Below are positions 60,415 to 64,000 of a stretch of DNA of 64,000 nucleotides, in pieces. Position 1 is the stretch's first letter. Every line of letters begins with the position of its first letter. This stretch comes from Thermococcus sp. AM4. Its GTDB lineage: Archaea; Methanobacteriota_B; Thermococci; Thermococcales; Thermococcaceae. The stretch spans positions 1,612,001-1,676,000 of the forward strand of contig NC_016051.1 of the NCBI RefSeq assembly GCF_000151205.2. Reading direction: 5' to 3'. A program made the translations under genes and the position numbers. The notes beneath the pieces are model-generated. The model worked only from the letters and a program-made list of their open reading frames with translations, searched no databases and was not told where the DNA came from.

Positions 60415-60464
60415 TTCGAAAATTGGGGGTTAAAAGTCATGGGATATGTGGACTTTTCTAACCC

Positions 60465-60522
60465 TACGTAACCTTTTTAAGACCTTTTGCGTAGAGCCTA
60501 ATGGTAACTAAAGGTTACTAAA
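60465..60522 (+). promoter_or_regulatory. KaiC-like gene promoter with repeated GGTAAC/GGTTAC elements
   Basis: TATA-like TTTTTAAG lies at 60474-60481. GGTAACTAAA and GGTTACTAAA form a tandem repeat (60503-60522) at the expected transcription start, containing the dyad GTAAC-TAAAG-GTTAC (60504-60518). A third copy, GTAACC, lies just upstream of the TATA box (60468-60473). The HTH protein encoded by the following gene is a candidate binder. Confidence 0.5.
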
Positions 60523-60535
60523 GGGGGTGACGCTC

Positions 60536-61282
60536 ATGATCAGGAAGGTCAAGACAGGCATTCCCGGCATGGACGAAATCCTTCACGGGGGAATCCCCGA
60601 GAGGAACGTCGTCCTGCTCAGCGGTGGGCCGGGAACGGGGAAGACGATATTCAGCCAGCAGTTCATATGGAACGGCCTCCAGATGGGCGAGCCCGGCATT
60701 TACGTCGCCCTCGAGGAGCACCCGGTTCAGGTGAGGCAGAACATGGCCCAGTTCGGCTGGGACGTCAGGAAGTACGAGGAGGAAGGCCTCTTCGCGATGG
60801 TTGACGCCTTTACCGCTGGAATCGGCAAGAGCAAGGAGTACGAGAAGTACATCGTCCACGACTTAACCGATATCAGGGAGTTCGTGGACGTCCTTAGAAC
60901 CGCCGTTAAGGACATAGGGGCCAAGCGCGTTGTCATCGACTCGGTTACGACGCTCTACATCAACAAGCCCGCGATGGCGAGGAGCATCGTCATGCAGCTC
61001 AAGCGCGTCTTAGCTGGTCTCGGGGTTACGAGCATACTCGTGAGCCAGATAAGCGTCGGCGAGCGCGGATTCGGCGGTCCGGGAGTTGAGCACGGTGTTG
61101 ACGGCATAATAAGGCTCGATTTGGATGAGATTGACGGCGAGCTCAAGCGCTCACTCATAGTCTGGAAGATGCGCGGAACGAGCCACAGCATGAGGAGGCA
61201 CCCGTTCGAGATAACCGACAGGGGAATCGTTGTCTATCCTGACAAGGTGCTGAAGAGGAAGACGGTAGTCTCACTCGAATGA
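60536..61282 (+). CDS. KaiC-like RecA-superfamily ATPase
   Basis: The 248-residue single-domain KaiC-like protein begins [20 protein letters not shown] and has Walker [35 protein letters not shown] with catalytic Glu pair, Walker [11 protein letters not shown], and [18 protein letters not shown]. Archaeal KaiC proteins are linked to signalling and motility regulation; the target here is unknown. ATG 60536 after GGGGGTGACGCTC. It is followed by an HTH protein 22 bases on. Confidence 0.88.
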   Translation: MIRKVKTGIPGMDEILHGGIPERNVVLLSGGPGTGKTIFSQQFIWNGLQMGEPGIYVALEEHPVQVRQNMAQFGWDVRKYEEEGLFAMVDAFTAGIGKSKEYEKYIVHDLTDIREFVDVLRTAVKDIGAKRVVIDSVTTLYINKPAMARSIVMQLKRVLAGLGVTSILVSQISVGERGFGGPGVEHGVDGIIRLDLDEIDGELKRSLIVWKMRGTSHSMRRHPFEITDRGIVVYPDKVLKRKTVVSLE

Positions 61283-61304
61283 AAACTGGAGGGGGGTGAG
61301 AGGT

Positions 61305-61850
61305 ATGGAGGTCCCGCTGAACCCGATTGGGAGGGAAGAAATCCACAGGCTCGAGAGCATACTGCTCTTCGCGACTCTCTTCAGGCCCGAGGTCATAGAG
61401 CTCATCAAGGACCCGGCCGAGAGGCTCACCTGGGTGGACAGCCTCGCCGTTGCAGCTGGAGCGATAGCGAGGGAGAAGGCTGGCATGACAGTCAGAGAAA
61501 TCGCCGAGGAACTCGGCAGGACTGAGGCCACCATAAGGAAGCACCTCAAGGGAGAAACGAAGGCCGGCCAGCTCGTCAGAGAAACCTACGAGCTCATAAA
61601 GCAGGGCAAGCTCGATGAGCTGGTTAAGAACGTTGAGATCCTCGCCAAGGGCGGTCAGCTCGTCGCGCTCGAGGAGTACGAGAAGCTCAAGCGCGAGAAG
61701 GAAGAGCTAGAGGCCAAGGTGAAGGAGCTCGAGGAGAAGGTCAAAGCCCTCGAAGAGGAGAACAGGGCACTAAAGGCGAAGCTTGAGAACGTCAGAAAGG
61801 TCCTCAGCGACGCGCTCGATAGGATAAGGGAAATAGAGAAGCTTCTCTAA
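61305..61850 (+). CDS. HTH protein with long coiled coil, partner of KaiC-like ATPase
   Basis: The 181-residue protein has helix-turn-helix features (MTVREIAEELGRTEATIRKH, LKGETKAGQLVRETYEL) preceded by a helical domain (LESILLFATLFRPEVIEL), and a C-terminal coiled coil of about 60 residues (EKLKREKEELEAKVKELEEK, VKALEEENRALKAKLENV). It probably regulates transcription under KaiC control (inference from adjacency). ATG 61305 after GGGGGGTGAGAGGT. Confidence 0.8.
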   Translation: MEVPLNPIGREEIHRLESILLFATLFRPEVIELIKDPAERLTWVDSLAVAAGAIAREKAGMTVREIAEELGRTEATIRKHLKGETKAGQLVRETYELIKQGKLDELVKNVEILAKGGQLVALEEYEKLKREKEELEAKVKELEEKVKALEEENRALKAKLENVRKVLSDALDRIREIEKLL

Positions 61851-62275
61851 CTCCCGTTTCCGTTTTTCCTTAGGCTCTCTTCCCAGGTCATTATCATGTG
61901 GGTGAAGGTGTCGTCGTCTTCCTCTATACCGCGCTTTATCTCGGAGACGTGGGCGTACTTGGCCTTGAGCTTGTCGAGGATGTAGTCAACGGCCTTCTCG
62001 GGCTCGGCCTTGGTTCCGCAGGTGTAGACGTCCAGAGCCGCGTAACCCTTCTCCGGCCAGGTGTGGATGGAGATGTGGCTTTCGGCGACGATGACTACGC
62101 CGCTGACGCCGGTCGGTGAGAACTTGAAGAAGTAGCTGGATTTGACCTCCATGTTTCCTACCTTCGCCGCCTCGAGGAATATCTCCCTAATCCTGTCAGC
62201 GTTACCGAGGATCTCGGGATCACAGCCAGCGGCCTCAACAACGTAGTGGAACCCGATGGTCTCGATCTCGCTCAT
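61847..62275 (-). CDS. speH: S-adenosylmethionine decarboxylase proenzyme
   Basis: The 142-residue proenzyme self-cleaves at Glu-Ser in VVIVAESHISIHTWPE to yield a pyruvoyl cofactor. Further motifs: GFHYVVEAAGCDPEIL and YAALDVYTCGTKAEPEKAVD. It supplies aminopropyl groups for polyamines needed in thermophiles. ATG 62275 after GGGGTGAGAGCC. A TATA box (CTTTAAAAA) is at 62309-62318 on the minus strand. Confidence 0.93.
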   Translation of the reverse strand: MSEIETIGFHYVVEAAGCDPEILGNADRIREIFLEAAKVGNMEVKSSYFFKFSPTGVSGVVIVAESHISIHTWPEKGYAALDVYTCGTKAEPEKAVDYILDKLKAKYAHVSEIKRGIEEDDDTFTHMIMTWEESLRKNGNGS

Positions 62276-62598
62276 GGCTCTCACCCCGAGGAGAGGCTAT
62301 GACCTTCCCTTTTTAAAGTTAATCCCAAATTGAGGAGTTTTGAGCGGGCTTTTTTGGTTTTAACCGGTTGAGATCTGGCCGGTAATCCATAGAACTGTTA
62401 GTTTCTGGCAGTTTTCGAAATTTAATGGAAGTTTCTGGCTAATAGGTGATATTGCCCGCCATCTGGCTCAATTTTGGGTTTGGCCCTCTCTTTCCGGGCC
62501 GATTGCAACCACTAATTTTAAAACTGGCTGGCCTTCATTATCCGTAGTGGTTCAGAGAGTGATCACTGCCCTTTGGAAAAGAGCAGTGGGGTGTTGGT
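62276..62598. other. 323-base gap between speH and secF: promoters and short repeats
   Basis: This gap holds the minus-strand speH promoter (62309-62318), then five loosely spaced CTGGC copies (62373, 62404, 62434, 62464, 62524), three of them preceded by TT or TTT, and the secF TATA box (TTTTAAAA 62516-62523). No gene is seen apart from a possible overlapping 25-codon frame from GTG 62547. Confidence 0.45.
62560..62592 (+). promoter_or_regulatory. Hairpin in the secF 5' leader next to the ribosome binding site
   Basis: CACTGC (62564-62569) and GCAGTG (62583-62588) pair perfectly, and inside them CTTT pairs with AAAG around a GGA loop, with one mismatch. GGGGTG, the ribosome binding site, follows at once before ATG 62599. 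The stem could modulate translation of secF-secD. Confidence 0.5.
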
Positions 62599-63534
62599 AT
62601 GGGAACCAAGAAGCAGAAAACTAAGAAGAAACCCTCCGATGAAATACTCGAGACAAAGCGGAAACGGCTCTCCTTCCTCGTGAGGATGGAACCGCGGAAA
62701 ATGATCCTTTATCCGCTCGTCGTGTTTTTAGTGGCGGCTTTGATTCTGGTCGTCCACTTCCCGGAGAAGGGCATAGACCTCAAGGGCGGTGTGGTTATAA
62801 CCGTCTACCACGTTTCGGCGTCTCCCAACGAGCTCGCGAGCTACGTTAAGGAGAAAACTGGAATAGACGTTAGGGCAGAGGAGTTCAAGGACCCTATAAC
62901 CGGCCTGTCTGGAATAAGGCTTTACGCCCCCGCTGGAACCGATCCAGACAAGATCTCGAACGTCATAAAGCTGAAGTACAAAGATGCGGACATAACGCCC
63001 AGGGTCGTTGATCCGACATTCGGAAAGATCGCTCAGAAGCAGGGCATCAAGGCCGTTGCCTACGCCTTCATAGGAATGGCGATAGTCGTCTTCCTGTTCT
63101 TCCGCGATCCCGTTCCGTCAGGCACGATAATCTTCTCGGCCTTCTCGGACATGGTTATCGCTTTGGCCATAATGGGGCTCCTTGGAATAAAGCTCACCAC
63201 CGCCACCATAGCCGCGCTGCTGATGCTCATAGGTTACACCGTCGACAGCAACATCCTCCTGACGACCCGTTTGCTGAGGAGAAAGGAGGACACGATTGAA
63301 GACGCCTACCTGAGCGCGGTCTCGACCGGTTTCACGATGAGCACGACCACGCTGGGTGCCCTCTTCATCCTGTGGCTCGTCTCGACCTCCGAGGTCATCG
63401 ACAGCATAACCACGGTCCTCATCTTCGGCCTCCTCGCCGACTTCATGAACACATGGATCTTCAACGCCGGCGTGCTGAGGTGGTACATAGCCAGTCCCTT
63501 CAAGTTCTCCATAAAGCTCAGGAGGGGTAAATGA
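62599..63534 (+). CDS. secF: Protein-export membrane protein SecF
   Basis: The 311-residue RND-type partner of SecYE has one N-terminal membrane helix (PLVVFLVAALILVVHFP), an exterior P1-like domain with GIDLKGGVVITVYHV, and five further membrane helices including FSDMVIALAIMGLLGIKLTT and MLIGYTVDSNILLTTRLLRR, the D-S-N signature of SecF. The stop overlaps the secD start. Confidence 0.95.
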   Translation: MGTKKQKTKKKPSDEILETKRKRLSFLVRMEPRKMILYPLVVFLVAALILVVHFPEKGIDLKGGVVITVYHVSASPNELASYVKEKTGIDVRAEEFKDPITGLSGIRLYAPAGTDPDKISNVIKLKYKDADITPRVVDPTFGKIAQKQGIKAVAYAFIGMAIVVFLFFRDPVPSGTIIFSAFSDMVIALAIMGLLGIKLTTATIAALLMLIGYTVDSNILLTTRLLRRKEDTIEDAYLSAVSTGFTMSTTTLGALFILWLVSTSEVIDSITTVLIFGLLADFMNTWIFNAGVLRWYIASPFKFSIKLRRGK

Positions 63535-64000
63535 TGGCCCGCAAAAAAGGTGTTAAAGCCCTGCTCCTCAACTGGAGGGTTCTCCTGCTCATACTGTTCC
63601 TCATCGGCTCGATAGTTTCAATATCAACCAAGGGGCTAACCTACGGTATCGACATAGGCGGTGGAGTTGCCCTCATAGCCGAACCCGAGAAGCCGGTCAG
63701 CAAGGACACCCTCAACGGCATAATAACCTCCCTCCAGAACAGGCTGAACACCTTCGGTGTCAAGGACATCACCATCGAGGCCCAGCACGATCCCGAGACT
63801 GGGCAGAGTTTGATCGTCGTCAAGGTGGCGAACGTCACCCTCGACGAGGCGAAGCAGATAAAGGATCTCATCGAGAGCCAGGGTGTTCTGTACTTTGAGT
63901 TCAACGGCGTTGTCTTCGCAACAGGTGCCGACGTTACGGTCCACTCGAGCGACTACGGCCTTGACCTCCAGCAGTGCCCCACCTGCTGGTACGTCGGCTT
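63534..64000 (+). CDS. secD: Protein-export membrane protein SecD, N-terminal part
   Basis: Read to the window edge (about 155 codons): one membrane helix (LLNWRVLLLILFLIGSIVS), then LTYGIDIGGGVALIAEPEKP, and LQNRLNTFGVKDITIEAQHD, typical of SecD P1. With SecF it supports late steps of export. ATG 63534 overlaps the secF TGA; ATG 63531 is an alternative. The C-terminus is outside the window. Confidence 0.93.
   Translation, partial: MARKKGVKALLLNWRVLLLILFLIGSIVSISTKGLTYGIDIGGGVALIAEPEKPVSKDTLNGIITSLQNRLNTFGVKDITIEAQHDPETGQSLIVVKVANVTLDEAKQIKDLIESQGVLYFEFNGVVFATGADVTVHSSDYGLDLQQCPTCWYVG

Overview
The window comes from a hyperthermophilic euryarchaeon of the order Thermococcales, almost certainly a Thermococcus. 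The evidence is the shared-gamma VOR/POR operon, transcription factor E beside a DUF2110 gene, Kae1, archaeal SecF-SecD, the Mrp-type HypB, a formate-hydrogenlyase cluster, TATA boxes 25-30 bases before many starts, GGTGA-type ribosome binding sites, and a Thermococcales glycolytic motif in front of an extracellular alpha-amylase. Genes are densely packed on both strands with many 1-4 base stop/start overlaps.

Layout. 1-5.1 kb: the end of a DMT exporter, a RelBE-type pair, trpS (preceded by a possible two-Trp leader peptide), a DnaQ-like nuclease, and an AT-rich foreign-looking gene abutting an ArsR-type regulator. 5.2-16.8 kb: secreted alpha-amylase, NAD(P)HX repair enzyme, macrodomain protein, tfe, Mrp ATPase, acetyl-CoA synthetase, a CooC-like ATPase and a GH12 endoglucanase. 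16.9-19.5 kb: nickel handling and early hydrogenase maturation (nikR, a CDF transporter, hypA, hypB). 19.5-26.9 kb: an accessory stretch rich in toxin-antitoxin modules and nucleotidyltransferases, also holding hycI and mobA. 26.9-38.6 kb: a minus-strand formate-hydrogenlyase operon (fdhA, fdhB, two antiporter-like subunits, hycD-, hycE-, hycF- and hycG-like genes, and a small unknown), headed by a TetR regulator and a DUF302 gene. 38.7-44.6 kb: hypC-like, hypC, hypD, hypF, an embedded MNT-HEPN pair, hypE. 44.6-50.3 kb: the VOR/POR 2-oxoacid:ferredoxin oxidoreductases. 50.4-64 kb: phosphate permease, hflX, kae1, coaD, a Nif3-family gene, elp3, small unknowns, two ATPase loci, speH, secF and the start of secD.

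How the genes work together. Starch or glucan polymers are cut outside the cell (amylase, GH12). 2-Oxoacids are oxidised by POR/VOR to give reduced ferredoxin and acyl-CoA. Formate is oxidised by a membrane complex that evolves hydrogen. The nickel genes, hypA-F, hycI and mobA supply the NiFe site and the molybdopterin guanine dinucleotide this complex needs. Three copies of a TGACTG-N2-YRGTCA dyad, in front of fdhA, tetR and the DUF302 gene, suggest one local TetR regulon.

Most notable observations: a candidate leaderless leader peptide with two Trp codons upstream of trpS; the shared TetR operator; a HypC paralogue without the essential Cys; MNT-HEPN pairs directly upstream of hydrogenase-maturation genes at two loci; a 34-base tripled dyad before an ATPase gene; a 32-base palindrome over another ATPase promoter; and a GC-rich candidate RNA near 11.85 kb. 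All functions are assigned by reading motifs by eye; no database search or folding program was run.
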